DNA of 64,000 nt from Flammeovirgaceae bacterium SG7u.111 (GCA_034044135.1 CP139021.1:5471635-5535634); one strand, 5' to 3'; shown: positions 34,494 through 44,454, numbered from the stretch's first letter. Notes: generated by a model from the letters alone, not told the origin. Program-made: numbers and translations.

Positions 34494-36902
34494 ATGTGGA
34501 CAAAGCTTGCAAGCTTTATTCTTAAAAATAGGTTAGTGCTTATCATCGCCTTGGGCGTAATCACTGCTTTTATGGGCTTCCTTGCCAAAGATGCCCGTCT
34601 ATCTTATGAGTTGATGAAAATAGTACCGGATGATGATCCGGAGATGATCTATTTCAAAAACTTCACCGAGACTTTTGGGAAAGATGACAACATGTTTGCT
34701 ATCGGTATCCAAGATAGTTCTATCTACAACCTCGAAAAATTCAATGCGCTGTATGAATTTTCCGAAACCATCAAAAACCATGAAGGTATAGTAGAAGTGG
34801 TGTCTTTACCCAAATTACTCTACATTTCTAAAAATAAAGCTGAAAAACGATTTGAGTTCAAAAAACTTTTCCCTACTGCGCCCAAAAGCCAAGAAGAGCT
34901 AGACAGCTTACTCAGTATCGCCAACAAGATCAAGTTTTACGAAGGCAGGCTCATCAACCCTGAAAATGGAACTACGGTCATCCTGATCTCGATGGACGAT
35001 AGCTACCTCAATTCCAAAAAACGGGTTGGGCTGGTCAATGAAATAATAGAGGAAGGAACCGCATTTAGCGAAAAAACGGAGATCAAACTACATTATGCAG
35101 GTTTGCCTTATGTAAGGACTGCCGTTCAAGCTACTGTAAAGCATGAGCTGAACATGTTTTTGATCATCTCTCTTGGTGTGACAGCATTAATCCTTTTCCT
35201 ATTTTTCCAATCGTTCTCACCCGTAATTTTCTCCCTTATAGTAATTGGGATGGTCGTGATCTGGACGCTGGGGACGCTGGTTATTTTCGATTATGAAATT
35301 ACCATGCTCACAGGGTTGCTACCTTCTATTTTGGTGGTAATCGGTATTCCGAATTGTATTTACCTGCTCAACAAATACCATCAAGAATATATCTTGCATG
35401 GCAACAAAATAAAGGCGCTAGCAAGAATCATCAAAAAAATTGGGGTAGTAACCCTTATTACCAATACTACCACTGCAGTCGGTTTCTTTGTACTTACCTT
35501 TACAGGAATAGACGTTTTGGAGCAGTTTGGCATCATTGCCACGGTAAACATTTTCAACACATTCATCATCAGCATTATTTTCATCCCTGCTGTGTTCTCT
35601 TACCGCCCTGCCCCCAAAAGTCGCCACATCCGCCATCTCGAATTCAAATTTGTAGGTTCAATCCTTAAAACTTTTGACACCATCATCACCAAACACCGGG
35701 TAACGGTTTATGGCTTTGTAACTGTATTGGTAGTAGTTGCAATTGTAGGAATGGTTAGAATGCGAGCAGTAACATATATGGTAGATGACCTCCCTCCCAA
35801 CCATCCTATCCGCTTAGACCTTAGCTTTTTTGAAGAGAACTTCAACGGGATAATGCCGCTGGAAATATTGGTGGATACGAAGAAAAGGCAAGGGGTAAGG
35901 AAGCGTTCGAACCTCCTGAAAATTGATGAGCTTGAGCAAAAACTTGCCGAAATCCCTGAAATAACGCCTTCGGTTTCAGTAATTACCCTTTACAAAGCCG
36001 CAAACCAAGCATATTTCAACAACAACCCTATCGATTACGAATTCCCAAGCAAACGGAACGAGCCGTTCATTTATAGGTACATGAAAAATCAACAAGATGC
36101 GGATAATGATCTGATGACGTCTTTGGTTGATACTAGCGGTCGTTACATTCGCCTTTCTATGAAAGTCGCTGACCTTGGCTCTATCAAAATGGATACACTG
36201 GTAAATCAAGTGCTGATCCCTAAAATAGACTCAATAATGGGCGATTCTGAGCTGGAAGCCAAGATAACAGGAACTACCCTCCTGTTTATCAAAGGAAATA
36301 ACTACTTGATAAAGAACTTGAGGGGCAGTATGTTGCTCGCATTTGTGCTAATTGCCGCCATTATGGGATCGCTTTTCAAAAGTGTGCGGATGATTATTAT
36401 TTCACTCATTCCCAACATGATTCCGCTGATGATTACCGCAGCGCTCATGGGCTACTTTGGCATACCGCTCAAGCCAAGTACCGTGCTGGTATTTAGCATC
36501 GCCTTCGGTATTTCGGTAGATGACTCCATCCACTTTTTGGCAAAGTATAGGCAAGAGCTAATTGCCCATAAATTTGATGTTCCCAAAGCTGTTTCTATCA
36601 GTTTGAAAGAAACAGGTACAAGTATGATTTATACTTCTATTGTTCTGTTCTGCGGTTTTGTCATTTTTGTTGCTTCTGACTTTGGCGGTACTATTTCCCT
36701 TGGTTTGCTTACTTCTACCACCTTGCTTATCGCCATGCTCACCAACCTCATTTTGCTACCGAGCTTACTTTTGACCTTCGATATGACGAGCGAGAAAATG
36801 AAGTTCAACAAAGCCTTTCAAAAATACGATTTCATGGAAGAAGACGAAGACGAGGAAATTGACATCTCTCTTATAGAAGTAAAAAAGAACGCAGGAGAAT
36901 AA
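34494..36902 (+). CDS. RND/MMPL-family exporter
   Basis: 802 residues with 12 expected membrane helices in two groups (roughly 15-35 and 220-390, then 420-440 and 630-765), each with a large periplasmic loop between the first and second helices of its half. The conserved FGISVDDSIHFLAKYRQEL near residue 675 is the RND superfamily signature; a sterol-sensing-like arrangement is possible. It resembles HAE3/MMPL exporters that move hydrophobic molecules. No membrane-fusion protein is adjacent. The acidic C-terminus (EEDEDEEIDI) is cytoplasmic. It may share a transcript with ribH. Confidence 0.88.
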   Translation: MWTKLASFILKNRLVLIIALGVITAFMGFLAKDARLSYELMKIVPDDDPEMIYFKNFTETFGKDDNMFAIGIQDSSIYNLEKFNALYEFSETIKNHEGIVEVVSLPKLLYISKNKAEKRFEFKKLFPTAPKSQEELDSLLSIANKIKFYEGRLINPENGTTVILISMDDSYLNSKKRVGLVNEIIEEGTAFSEKTEIKLHYAGLPYVRTAVQATVKHELNMFLIISLGVTALILFLFFQSFSPVIFSLIVIGMVVIWTLGTLVIFDYEITMLTGLLPSILVVIGIPNCIYLLNKYHQEYILHGNKIKALARIIKKIGVVTLITNTTTAVGFFVLTFTGIDVLEQFGIIATVNIFNTFIISIIFIPAVFSYRPAPKSRHIRHLEFKFVGSILKTFDTIITKHRVTVYGFVTVLVVVAIVGMVRMRAVTYMVDDLPPNHPIRLDLSFFEENFNGIMPLEILVDTKKRQGVRKRSNLLKIDELEQKLAEIPEITPSVSVITLYKAANQAYFNNNPIDYEFPSKRNEPFIYRYMKNQQDADNDLMTSLVDTSGRYIRLSMKVADLGSIKMDTLVNQVLIPKIDSIMGDSELEAKITGTTLLFIKGNNYLIKNLRGSMLLAFVLIAAIMGSLFKSVRMIIISLIPNMIPLMITAALMGYFGIPLKPSTVLVFSIAFGISVDDSIHFLAKYRQELIAHKFDVPKAVSISLKETGTSMIYTSIVLFCGFVIFVASDFGGTISLGLLTSTTLLIAMLTNLILLPSLLLTFDMTSEKMKFNKAFQKYDFMEEDEDEEIDISLIEVKKNAGE

Positions 36903-36935
36903 AGAATCAACGCTTTTAAATTCTATTTTTGCCAC

Positions 36936-36963
36936 ACAAGGTCTCGAATCATCGAGACCTTGT
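36936..36963. repeat. 12-bp hairpin between exporter and dehydratase genes
   Basis: ACAAGGTCTCGA (36936-36947) pairs with TCGAGACCTTGT (36952-36963). There is no T run after it on the plus strand, so it may be a weak terminator or regulatory stem. Confidence 0.5.
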
Positions 36964-36998
36964 CTGATAAAGAGCTTTTTAACCCATTTTCCTGCAAA

Positions 36999-37949
36999 AT
37001 GCAAAATCAACCTACACTAGCTGACATCAGGGCTACCCATGATAGAATACGCCCTTACATCCACCAAACTCCCGTTCTGACCTCTTCGTCAATAAACCAA
37101 ATAGCGGGAATGGAGCTATATTTTAAATGCGAAAACCTGCAAAAAGTGGGCGCTTTCAAAATCAGGGGCGGTATCAATGCAGTATCGTTGCTGATGGAAA
37201 ATGAGAAACCAAAAGCAGTTGCCACGCACTCGTCGGGCAACCATGCGCAAGCGGTGGCACTTGCCGCCCAACTGTTCGGAACTAAAGCCTACATCGTAAT
37301 GCCTACTTCAGCTCCTGAGGTGAAGAAAAAAGCAGTAGAAGGCTATGGAGCAACAGTGATTCCTTGTGAGCCTACTCTCCAAGCCCGTGAAGACACACTC
37401 GCAAAGGTTGTAGAAGAAACAGGGGCAATCTTCATCCCCCCATTCAACGATTACAACATAATTACTGGGCAAGCAACTGCCGCAGTAGAACTATTAGAAG
37501 AAATCAGTGGTTTAGAGGCCATTATTGCCCCTGTAGGCGGCGGCGGGCTCATGGCAGGAACTGCACTTGCTACGCACTACCTTTCCCCCACAACCACTGT
37601 TCTTGCAGGCGAGCCCTTGGGTGCAGACGATGCCTATCATTCTTTAAAAAAAGGGGAAATAACTCCTAGAGCTGAAAAGCCAAACACCATAGCCGATGGC
37701 CTGCTCACCACCGTAGGCGAATTGAATTTCCCCATCATCAAAGAGCTGGTAAGTGAGATAATCACCGTGACCGATGAGGAGATTATAGCTGCAATGAAGC
37801 TCATTTGGGAACGGATGAAACAAGTGGTAGAACCATCGGGCGCTGTGCCTTTTGCAGCTATGCTCAAAGAAAAAGAAAAGTGGCAGGGCAAAAAAGTTGG
37901 AGTAATTTTCACTGGTGGAAATGTGGACTTGGGCAAGTTGCCTTTTTGA
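36999..37949 (+). CDS. PLP-dependent threonine/serine dehydratase-like enzyme
   Basis: 316 residues from ATG 36999 (the longest frame starts 13 codons earlier inside the hairpin). Fold type II PLP enzyme: Lys in GAFKIRGG (Schiff base), SSGNHAQ binding the substrate carboxylate, and GGGGLMAG binding the phosphate. It could be threonine dehydratase or serine racemase; length without the ACT domain excludes the classic IlvA form. Reactive enamines from such enzymes are the target of RidA. Confidence 0.9.
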   Translation: MQNQPTLADIRATHDRIRPYIHQTPVLTSSSINQIAGMELYFKCENLQKVGAFKIRGGINAVSLLMENEKPKAVATHSSGNHAQAVALAAQLFGTKAYIVMPTSAPEVKKKAVEGYGATVIPCEPTLQAREDTLAKVVEETGAIFIPPFNDYNIITGQATAAVELLEEISGLEAIIAPVGGGGLMAGTALATHYLSPTTTVLAGEPLGADDAYHSLKKGEITPRAEKPNTIADGLLTTVGELNFPIIKELVSEIITVTDEEIIAAMKLIWERMKQVVEPSGAVPFAAMLKEKEKWQGKKVGVIFTGGNVDLGKLPF

Positions 37950-37983
37950 ACGTAAAGATTCCGATGCACAACAGTGAAACCCT

Positions 37984-38026
37984 AAGGGGTTGGCCTATCG
38001 AAGAAACCCCTTATTGAGCTTTCTTT
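37984..38026 (+). terminator. terminator after the dehydratase gene
   Basis: AAGGGGTT (37984-37991) pairs with AACCCCTT (38005-38012), followed by a T-rich tract. Confidence 0.6.
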
Positions 38027-38059
38027 TTCATTAGCACATCAAATAATCAGTACATTTTT

Positions 38060-38524
38060 TCACCCCGAAACAGTTTTCATCGCCTTTATTTTCTCTGCCA
38101 ATACATTTATTTCATCTTTGGTGAGGTTCACCCCAAAGGAAAGCACCATTTCATAGGGCTTTGCCGAACTTTTCAATTGCAAATAAGGCACTCCCCAATT
38201 TTGCCCCTGCTTCACTTTGTAAATCTCGTCCCAACTGTGTTCCACCTTGGGATATGGATATAAAATACTCGTTTTTTCAAACACTACTTCTACCCCACCT
38301 TCCCAAATCATCACTTCGCAAGGAAGGGAAATAAGCGGGTTTGCCATATTCAACAGGAAAATGTGGACCAATAGAATTGCTACTATCACCAGGGCTACCC
38401 ATTCGGATGGGATATCCAATACCGTGAGTGTGATGAGGATAAGACCTGTCACCCAGATCACAAACAACAATACCACCAATATTTGGCGGCTAGATTCGGA
38501 GTAAAACGCTTTGTATTTTTTCAT
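38060..38524 (-). CDS. membrane protein with PH-like C-terminal domain
   Basis: 154 residues from ATG 38524 (ATG 38536 is an alternative). Two hydrophobic segments (QILVVLLFVIWVTGLILITL and WVALVIVAILLVHIFLLNM) near the N-terminus are followed by a soluble domain containing EHSWDEIYKV and PYEMVLSF, which looks like a small PH-like or YcxB-like module. Function unknown. Confidence 0.65.
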   Translation of the reverse strand: MKKYKAFYSESSRQILVVLLFVIWVTGLILITLTVLDIPSEWVALVIVAILLVHIFLLNMANPLISLPCEVMIWEGGVEVVFEKTSILYPYPKVEHSWDEIYKVKQGQNWGVPYLQLKSSAKPYEMVLSFGVNLTKDEINVLAEKIKAMKTVSG

Positions 38525-38719
38525 AAAACTTGCCAATTAAAAATGACCATTTCTTTTTTGATCTTGACTTATAATGAAAAGAAAAGAGCCTACTCTTACA
38601 ATCTAATCAATCTTGCTGTTTTTGACAATTTTCAAGGCTTTTACATGACATTTAGCAACTTATACTTTCACAATCTTTTTGTATTTTAGCTACATACTTT
38701 TTTTACCTCACAACAAAAT

Positions 38720-40909
38720 ATGAAGATTTTGAAAAAGAACTTATTAGCACTTATTTGCCTGTTTAGTCTGACGCAAGCCTTTGCCCAACAAAAGGCATAT
38801 TTGAACACCGACCTTTCTTTTGACGAACGAGCAAAAGAATTGGTAAACCAAATGACCCTCGAAGAAAAAATTGCCCAACTGAACTACGACGCTCCCGAAA
38901 TCAAAAAACTAGGAGTACCTGCCTACAACTGGTGGAACGAGAGTTTACACGGCATTGCCCGCAACGGCAGAGCTACCGTATTCCCCCAAGCTATTGGTCT
39001 TGCCGCAACTTGGGATCCTGCCCTTATCCAACGCATCACCACGGCCATTTCGGACGAAGGAAGAGCCAAATACAATGCATCCCAAGCCATTGGCAATACT
39101 GGAATTTATGCAGGTCTCACTTTTTGGTCGCCCAACGTGAATATCTACCGCGACCCTAGGTGGGGACGTGGGCAAGAAACCTACGGTGAAGATCCTTTTT
39201 TGAGCAGCCGAATTGGCGTAGCCTATGTAAAAGGCCTACAAGGCGACCACCCTACCTACTTGAAAGCAGCAGCTTGCGCCAAGCACTATGTGGTACACAG
39301 TGGCCCTGAAGGCGACCGACACGTTTTTAATGCTGTTCCTCCCAAAAAAGACTTTAAAGAAACTTACCTACCTGCATTCAAAGCACTTGTGCAGGAAGCA
39401 GATGTAGAAATTGTAATGTGCGCCTACAACCGTACTTTCGGTGAAGTGTGCTGCGGAAGCAGCTACCTCATGCAAGATATTTTGCGCAAAGAATGGGGAT
39501 TCAACGGTCATGTAACTTCCGACTGCTGGGCTTTGGTAGATTTCCACGAGTACCATAAAGTAACCACTTCGCCAGAAGAATCTGCTGCCATGGCATTCAA
39601 AAATGGCATAAACGTAAACTGTGGAAGTGTTTCCCCTTACCTCAAAGGAGCAGTAGAGCAAGGGCTTATTACCGAAGCAGAAATAGATGCCGCACTTATT
39701 CCGCTCATGAGGACCCGTTTCCGCCTAGGAATGTTCGACCCTCTGGAAATGAACCCTTACAATGGAATAGGCCCTGAAGTGATCAACTGCCAAAAGCACC
39801 AAGACTTAGCAAGAGAAGCCGCTGAAAAATCTGTAGTTCTTCTCAAAAACAATGGAGTCCTCCCTCTCAAGAAAGACATCAAAAGGCTGTATGTACTGGG
39901 ACCAAATGCGGCAAGTAGCGAAGTGATGCTAGGCAACTACTTTGGCGTATCTGGAAATATAACTACACTTTTGGAAGGAATAACAGCAAAGGTTCACCCA
40001 GGCACAAAAATCAACTACAAATATGCATTCTTGCTTGACAGGGAAAATATCAACCCAATAGACTGGTCAACAGGTGAAGCACAAAATGAGGCGGAGGCTA
40101 TCATTGTTTCTATGGGCCTAGCAGGCTTGCTAGAAGGAGAAGAAGGAGAAGCAATTGCCTCGCCAACTAAAAGTGATCGCTTCGATATCAGGCTTCCTCA
40201 AAACCAAATCGCTTACCTCAAAAAGCTTCGTGCTGCTGGTGACAAGCCCATTATTGTAGTTCTTAATGGAGGAAGCCCTGTTGCTATTCCTGAGCTAGAC
40301 GAGCTTTGCGATGCCATTATCTATGCTTGGTATCCTGGTGAGCAAGGTGGAAATGGCATTGCCAATGTCCTCTTTGGAGATGTAGCTCCTTCTGGAAAAC
40401 TACCACTTACTTTCCCCAAATCGGTAGACCAATTGCCTCCTTACGAAGACTACGCAATGAAAGGGCGTACCTACCGCTACATGACCGAAGAGCCTCAATA
40501 TCCATTTGGCTTCGGACTTTCTTACACTAAGTTTACTTACAGCGATGCAAAAGTTTCAGCTGAGAAAATAAAAGCGGGAGAACCAGTAACCATAACTGCC
40601 AAAGTAACTAACGCAGGGAAAGTAAAAGGCGAAGAAGTAGTGCAGCTTTACGTTACGGATGTTGAGGCATCTTCCGAAGTCCCCTTGTACTCGCTCAAAG
40701 GCTTTGAAAGAATCTCTTTATGGCCAGGCGAATCGAAAGAAGTAACCTTCACCGTATCGCCAGAAGATATGCAAATGGTAACCCCCGAAGGAGAGTTGAA
40801 ACTCGAAAAGGGAGAGTTCAAACTGACCATTGCTGGTTCGTCTCCTGGCAAAAGAGCGGAGGAATTGGGTGCTCCCAAACCAGTAGCCGCTAGCTTTACT
40901 GTCAAATAA
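38720..40909 (+). CDS. secreted GH3 beta-glycosidase
   Basis: 729 residues; signal peptide to about residue 22 (TQAFA before QQKAYL). The TIM-barrel domain has YNWWNESLHGIAR and the active-site Asp in HVTSDCWALVDF. It continues with the second alpha/beta domain (KSVVLLKNNGVLPL, GGSPVAIPELDEL, YPGEQGGNGIANVLFGD) and a fibronectin-type III-like domain (VTITAKVTNAGKVKGEEVVQ). It resembles xylosidase/glucosidase members; the sugar is not determined. Periplasmic, possibly completing the oligosaccharide breakdown started by the other CAZymes here. It has its own terminator. Confidence 0.95.
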   Translation: MKILKKNLLALICLFSLTQAFAQQKAYLNTDLSFDERAKELVNQMTLEEKIAQLNYDAPEIKKLGVPAYNWWNESLHGIARNGRATVFPQAIGLAATWDPALIQRITTAISDEGRAKYNASQAIGNTGIYAGLTFWSPNVNIYRDPRWGRGQETYGEDPFLSSRIGVAYVKGLQGDHPTYLKAAACAKHYVVHSGPEGDRHVFNAVPPKKDFKETYLPAFKALVQEADVEIVMCAYNRTFGEVCCGSSYLMQDILRKEWGFNGHVTSDCWALVDFHEYHKVTTSPEESAAMAFKNGINVNCGSVSPYLKGAVEQGLITEAEIDAALIPLMRTRFRLGMFDPLEMNPYNGIGPEVINCQKHQDLAREAAEKSVVLLKNNGVLPLKKDIKRLYVLGPNAASSEVMLGNYFGVSGNITTLLEGITAKVHPGTKINYKYAFLLDRENINPIDWSTGEAQNEAEAIIVSMGLAGLLEGEEGEAIASPTKSDRFDIRLPQNQIAYLKKLRAAGDKPIIVVLNGGSPVAIPELDELCDAIIYAWYPGEQGGNGIANVLFGDVAPSGKLPLTFPKSVDQLPPYEDYAMKGRTYRYMTEEPQYPFGFGLSYTKFTYSDAKVSAEKIKAGEPVTITAKVTNAGKVKGEEVVQLYVTDVEASSEVPLYSLKGFERISLWPGESKEVTFTVSPEDMQMVTPEGELKLEKGEFKLTIAGSSPGKRAEELGAPKPVAASFTVK

Positions 40910-40939
40910 ACCCAGCTTTGATGTAATTTATTGAATGAA

Positions 40940-40979
40940 AGGGCTTTTAGTTATTCGTACTAAAAGCCCTGCTTTTTTT
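40940..40979 (+). terminator. terminator after the GH3 gene
   Basis: AGGGCTTTTAGT (40940-40951) pairs perfectly with ACTAAAAGCCCT (40959-40970), with a T run at 40973-40979. Confidence 0.9.
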
Positions 40980-41244
40980 GAAAAGAAAACTTTTAGCATT
41001 TAGTAATTTAAACATAAAAACTTCGTTTACTTTGGAAATGCTACCTTTAGGTAATACACCTATATAGGATATGCAAAAGGCGTATTGAACCTAGGTTTAA
41101 AGTGAATATAGGAAGTTTTAGAAAGGAGTTTATTAAAACTTGATAACACAAAATATTTCAATTTCTTCTAAAAATACCTCAATATTACATGAGTGATTAA
41201 AATACTGATTGAGTAATATAAATTAAAATCAAAACAAACGAACA

Positions 41245-41373
41245 ATGGCAAACGGCAGAAGAATTAGCATAAGCATTGATAATGCAGAAAAAGCAGAGAC
41301 TTTAAAAGCAATTATCTGTAACACAGAAAAAGTAAACCTTGCTGGCAAAAGCGGCAGAGGAAGAAGGAAATAA
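41245..41373 (+). CDS. small basic protein, 42 residues
   Basis: A short reading frame from ATG 41245 to TAA 41373. It starts MANGRRISISIDNAEKAET and ends NLAGKSGRGRRK, so it is strongly basic at both ends, and has one Cys. A clean bidirectional terminator follows 16 bases after the stop, and the gene is isolated between the GH3 terminator and the next minus-strand gene. The basic tail resembles small ribosomal or nucleic-acid-binding proteins but I recognise no family. Real gene status is likely but unproven. Confidence 0.55.
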   Translation: MANGRRISISIDNAEKAETLKAIICNTEKVNLAGKSGRGRRK

Positions 41374-41389
41374 TCTGAACTCACGATAT

Positions 41390-41417
41390 AAAAAAAGGGC
41401 TTTGAAGCCCTTTTTTT
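41390..41417. terminator. bidirectional terminator after the small basic gene
   Basis: AAAAAAAGGGCTT pairs perfectly with AAGCCCTTTTTTT around a 2-base centre. Confidence 0.8.
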
Positions 41418-41624
41418 ACACCTAAACTTTAATAAAATTTTCGAATTATCAAACCAGCCTATCACCTAATAACCCTTAGTCAAAACTTAATCTAACAGTT
41501 TGAGTAAATTAGGGTTGAGGATTCTTAATTACTTAAACAAGATCAAGCAATGACTCCTTCACCTAATCAGGCAACGACTATACAATTTTTCTTCTATTTC
41601 TACTTATTTCCCTTTTCCCAAGCC

Positions 41625-42458
41625 CTAAGCCACATCTACAGGAGCGCCTTCTAACAAACCCCATTCCGACCAAGATCCGTCATAGAGCGCCATTTTGTTT
41701 TCCATTACTTGTGCACAGGCAAGCATAATTACGCTGGCAGTGATACCCGACCCACAGCTAAACACCAAAGGCTTGTTCCCCAAATCCAGTTCGCCAATTA
41801 CTTTTTCCAGCTCTTCTTTGGGCAGGAGTTTCCCATCTTTCAGCACCTTTTTGAAAGGCAGGTTCACCGACTTGGGAATATGCCCGCTTTTCATGCCTGC
41901 GCGTGGCTCAGGCACAGTGCCATCAAAGCGACCTTTGCCCCGTGCATCTACTACAAGCTCTTCTCCGCTGTCGATATTTTTCAAGATCCCCTTTGCATCC
42001 CGCACCATCTCTGGGCTGAAAGTAGCAATAAAATCACCTTCTTCAAACGTACCTTCTTCGGTGAAAGGTTCGGTTGTCAAGCCGTTCTTTATCCACTCGG
42101 GCAAGCCGCCGTCCAGCACTGCTACATTTTTGTGTCCCATGATATTGAACATCCACCAAACCCTTGGGCTGGTATAGATACCGAGGTTGTCATAGGCTAC
42201 AATTTTGCTGCTTTTGCTGATACCCAACTTGCGGCAAGCTACGGCAAATTCTTCGGGCGATTGAAGCATATTAGGAACACTGGTAGATTTATCGCTGAAC
42301 GAATTTTTCAGATCAAAAAAGCGTGCGCCTTTTATCTGAAGCCCAGGATATTCCGTCACTAAGCCCGATTTACTGCCGTCTTGAGTAGCATCGAGTATAA
42401 TCAAATCTGGATCGTCGATATTCGCCGATAACCATTCTATTGAAACTATTGAATCCAA
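41625..42458 (-). CDS. sseA: thiosulfate/3-mercaptopyruvate sulfurtransferase
   Basis: 277 residues with two rhodanese domains. The N-terminal domain is inactive; the C-terminal one has the active-site loop CGSGITAS, the form typical of 3-mercaptopyruvate sulfurtransferases. RFDGTVPEPRAGMKSGHIP between the domains is a family hallmark. It moves sulfur to thiols or cyanide in the cytoplasm or periplasm; no signal peptide is visible. A striking 57-base hairpin lies just upstream. Confidence 0.93.
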   Translation of the reverse strand: MDSIVSIEWLSANIDDPDLIILDATQDGSKSGLVTEYPGLQIKGARFFDLKNSFSDKSTSVPNMLQSPEEFAVACRKLGISKSSKIVAYDNLGIYTSPRVWWMFNIMGHKNVAVLDGGLPEWIKNGLTTEPFTEEGTFEEGDFIATFSPEMVRDAKGILKNIDSGEELVVDARGKGRFDGTVPEPRAGMKSGHIPKSVNLPFKKVLKDGKLLPKEELEKVIGELDLGNKPLVFSCGSGITASVIMLACAQVMENKMALYDGSWSEWGLLEGAPVDVA

Positions 42459-42504
42459 AGTATTTCCCTCCTTATTTTGTGAGTTGTTGTTTTTTTAAAC
42501 TATA

Positions 42505-42561
42505 AAGTTGTCTAAAGTAAAGGATTTCGTAGCCGACGAAAGGTTTTACTTTAGACAACTT
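42505..42561. repeat. 57-base near-perfect hairpin element
   Basis: AAGTTGTCTAAAGTAAA (42505-42521) pairs perfectly with its reverse complement (42545-42561), and inside, TTTCGT (42525-42530) pairs with ACGAAA (42536-42541) around a 5-base loop. It lies between two minus-strand genes and lacks a clear T run. It could be a mobile palindromic repeat, attenuator or RNA element. Confidence 0.75.
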
Positions 42562-42663
42562 CTGTAGCTCACAAGCTAAAAAACTACTGTTTAAATAGCA
42601 AAAAGGAAGGAATATTTAGCTTACCACAATCCAATATAAACTTTCTTGGACTGCATCTATTTG

Positions 42664-44454
42664 TTATTTCTTAATTAAAGCCACCCAATCAATCTCCTCT
42701 TTCCCAGGAGCTTTGATGATTACTTTTGATCCACCTTCCAGCCTTTTAGCTTTCTTCTCAAACTCGCCTGTACGAGGGTTAAACCACTGAATTTTGAAAC
42801 CGCCCGAAGCCGAAGAAAGATCAACCACACACTCGCTACCTTTTTTGAGGAAGACAATATAAGTATCATCTGCCTTGGCAAAGCAATAATCGTCTTTGTT
42901 GGAAAGGAGGCTATCACTCGGCATCATTTCCCAATAAGGAATTTTATTTTGTGTAAAAAAATCAAGTGCAACCTTACACTGATCCCAAAACAAATCTCTC
43001 GATCTCCAGTCTTCACAAGTCAAATCCGAATGGTCGTGCTTGTATCCAAAGTACCATTCAAGCCCCCAAGCGCCGGCCATCATAGCACCCCAAAGGGCAT
43101 TTTGGCGGGCTAGGTTATGTTCAGGATCATCGCTATCGGGTACTAAAGAGTGCTGCGCATCACCGGGCTCATCCACGGCTACCGCCCAAGGCTTACCCGC
43201 TTTGGCAGACTTCTCCCTCCACCTTATAACTGCTCCATGCACTTGCCTAAAATCGGCTTTAGAAGTTTGGACAGAAGGTCCTGTGTATTTCGATTCTGAC
43301 CCTAACAAATCGTCAAAAGGGTTTCCGTTATGAATAACTACGTGGTGGTGGTAAGGATCTTTGTCGAAGAAATACTGCGCCATGGCTAATCGCTGCTGCG
43401 TAAACTGAGGCGGGGTTTTGTGGTTTTTTACCCAATCTCCGCTTTCTTCGCACACATTCCAGTTAAGCGCCAAGTGATGACCAAATCGTGCGATCAACTC
43501 TCGGTAATACAATTTCCGTTGCGCTCCCACGCCGCCATTGTCCAACAAGCCTTGGTTTTCGACTTCCGCTAATTTAAAATGAAGGAATAAACCTTTTTCT
43601 TGAGCATGGTCAAAAACAATCTCCCACTGGTCTAGCTTAGAAACATCAAATCTATCATAGGTATCGTAATCGATATAGGGAAATACATTTTGGTCATCGC
43701 CTACAATATTGAGCGTGAGGAAAGAAACGCTATTCAGTCCTTTGGAAGAAAGGTAGTTCATACCGCCAATAAGCGCTTTTCCCTTTCCCTCTTTCCAAGT
43801 CGGATCGCCTTCCTTCCAGTCTTGCAAATGCGCCGCCCAAGTTTTTACCATCTTGTCTTTGTGCCCATCGTTGTGGAACATGCCGTCAAAATCGGCGTAC
43901 GAAAGCATGTTTTCAGGAGCGTCGGGTCCTTGTTTTAGAAAATACTCTTTCGTTCCTTCAAACTGCAAATAGTGGCCTCCAACGTAACTCAACCTTCCTT
44001 TTGCCCTAAAGTCCACACCCGTTTTGTCCGTTTCGGTGATGGAAAAAGAGCCTTTCGTTCCGTCCATAAACTCACCAGAAACTCCAGTTTTTTTCTTGTC
44101 GCTCACCGCAGCCCAGTTACCTTTCCTGAAGTCAACGGCATACGTCCATTCTCCAACTTCGTCTGGGGCAAAATGCACTCGCCACACATTTCCTTTCTCG
44201 GCAGAACTCTCGCCAGCATTGCCATCAGCGGCAAAATAACCCGGTACCGTATAGCTCTTTCCCGACACCGCATGGTTAAATTCTACATTGAACCTATAAT
44301 TCATAAATGGATTGAAATCGTCAGCCTCGCTTACTTCTGGGCCTTCAAAATCGATAGTAACTTTGTGCCATTTTTTTAGTTCTCCGGATACTTTCCCCTG
44401 CCCCAAGGTAAGCTGCGAAATGGTCAATAAAATGAATAATGAAATCAATTTCAT
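42664..44454 (-). CDS. secreted DUF5060-domain glycoside hydrolase-like protein
   Basis: 596 residues. Signal peptide to about residue 18 (QLTLG before QGKVSG). An N-terminal DUF5060 domain (about 25-145; WHKVTIDFEGPEV, YRFNVEF) precedes a TIM-barrel region with conserved aromatic and acidic residues (LALNWNVCEESGDW, AVDEPGDAQHS, WGLEWYFGYKHDHSD). The C-terminal part (FKIQWFNPRTGEFEKK) resembles a small collagen-binding-like domain. Glu in NVCEESGD and Glu in VAVDEPGD are the likely catalytic pair. Substrate unknown. Confidence 0.85.
   Translation of the reverse strand: MKLISLFILLTISQLTLGQGKVSGELKKWHKVTIDFEGPEVSEADDFNPFMNYRFNVEFNHAVSGKSYTVPGYFAADGNAGESSAEKGNVWRVHFAPDEVGEWTYAVDFRKGNWAAVSDKKKTGVSGEFMDGTKGSFSITETDKTGVDFRAKGRLSYVGGHYLQFEGTKEYFLKQGPDAPENMLSYADFDGMFHNDGHKDKMVKTWAAHLQDWKEGDPTWKEGKGKALIGGMNYLSSKGLNSVSFLTLNIVGDDQNVFPYIDYDTYDRFDVSKLDQWEIVFDHAQEKGLFLHFKLAEVENQGLLDNGGVGAQRKLYYRELIARFGHHLALNWNVCEESGDWVKNHKTPPQFTQQRLAMAQYFFDKDPYHHHVVIHNGNPFDDLLGSESKYTGPSVQTSKADFRQVHGAVIRWREKSAKAGKPWAVAVDEPGDAQHSLVPDSDDPEHNLARQNALWGAMMAGAWGLEWYFGYKHDHSDLTCEDWRSRDLFWDQCKVALDFFTQNKIPYWEMMPSDSLLSNKDDYCFAKADDTYIVFLKKGSECVVDLSSASGGFKIQWFNPRTGEFEKKAKRLEGGSKVIIKAPGKEEIDWVALIKK

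Noticed and set aside
42664-44454. Treating the DUF5060 protein as a cellulase or agarase
   Set aside because: Only the DUF5060 domain and a plausible barrel are visible; the sugar cannot be read from the sequence.
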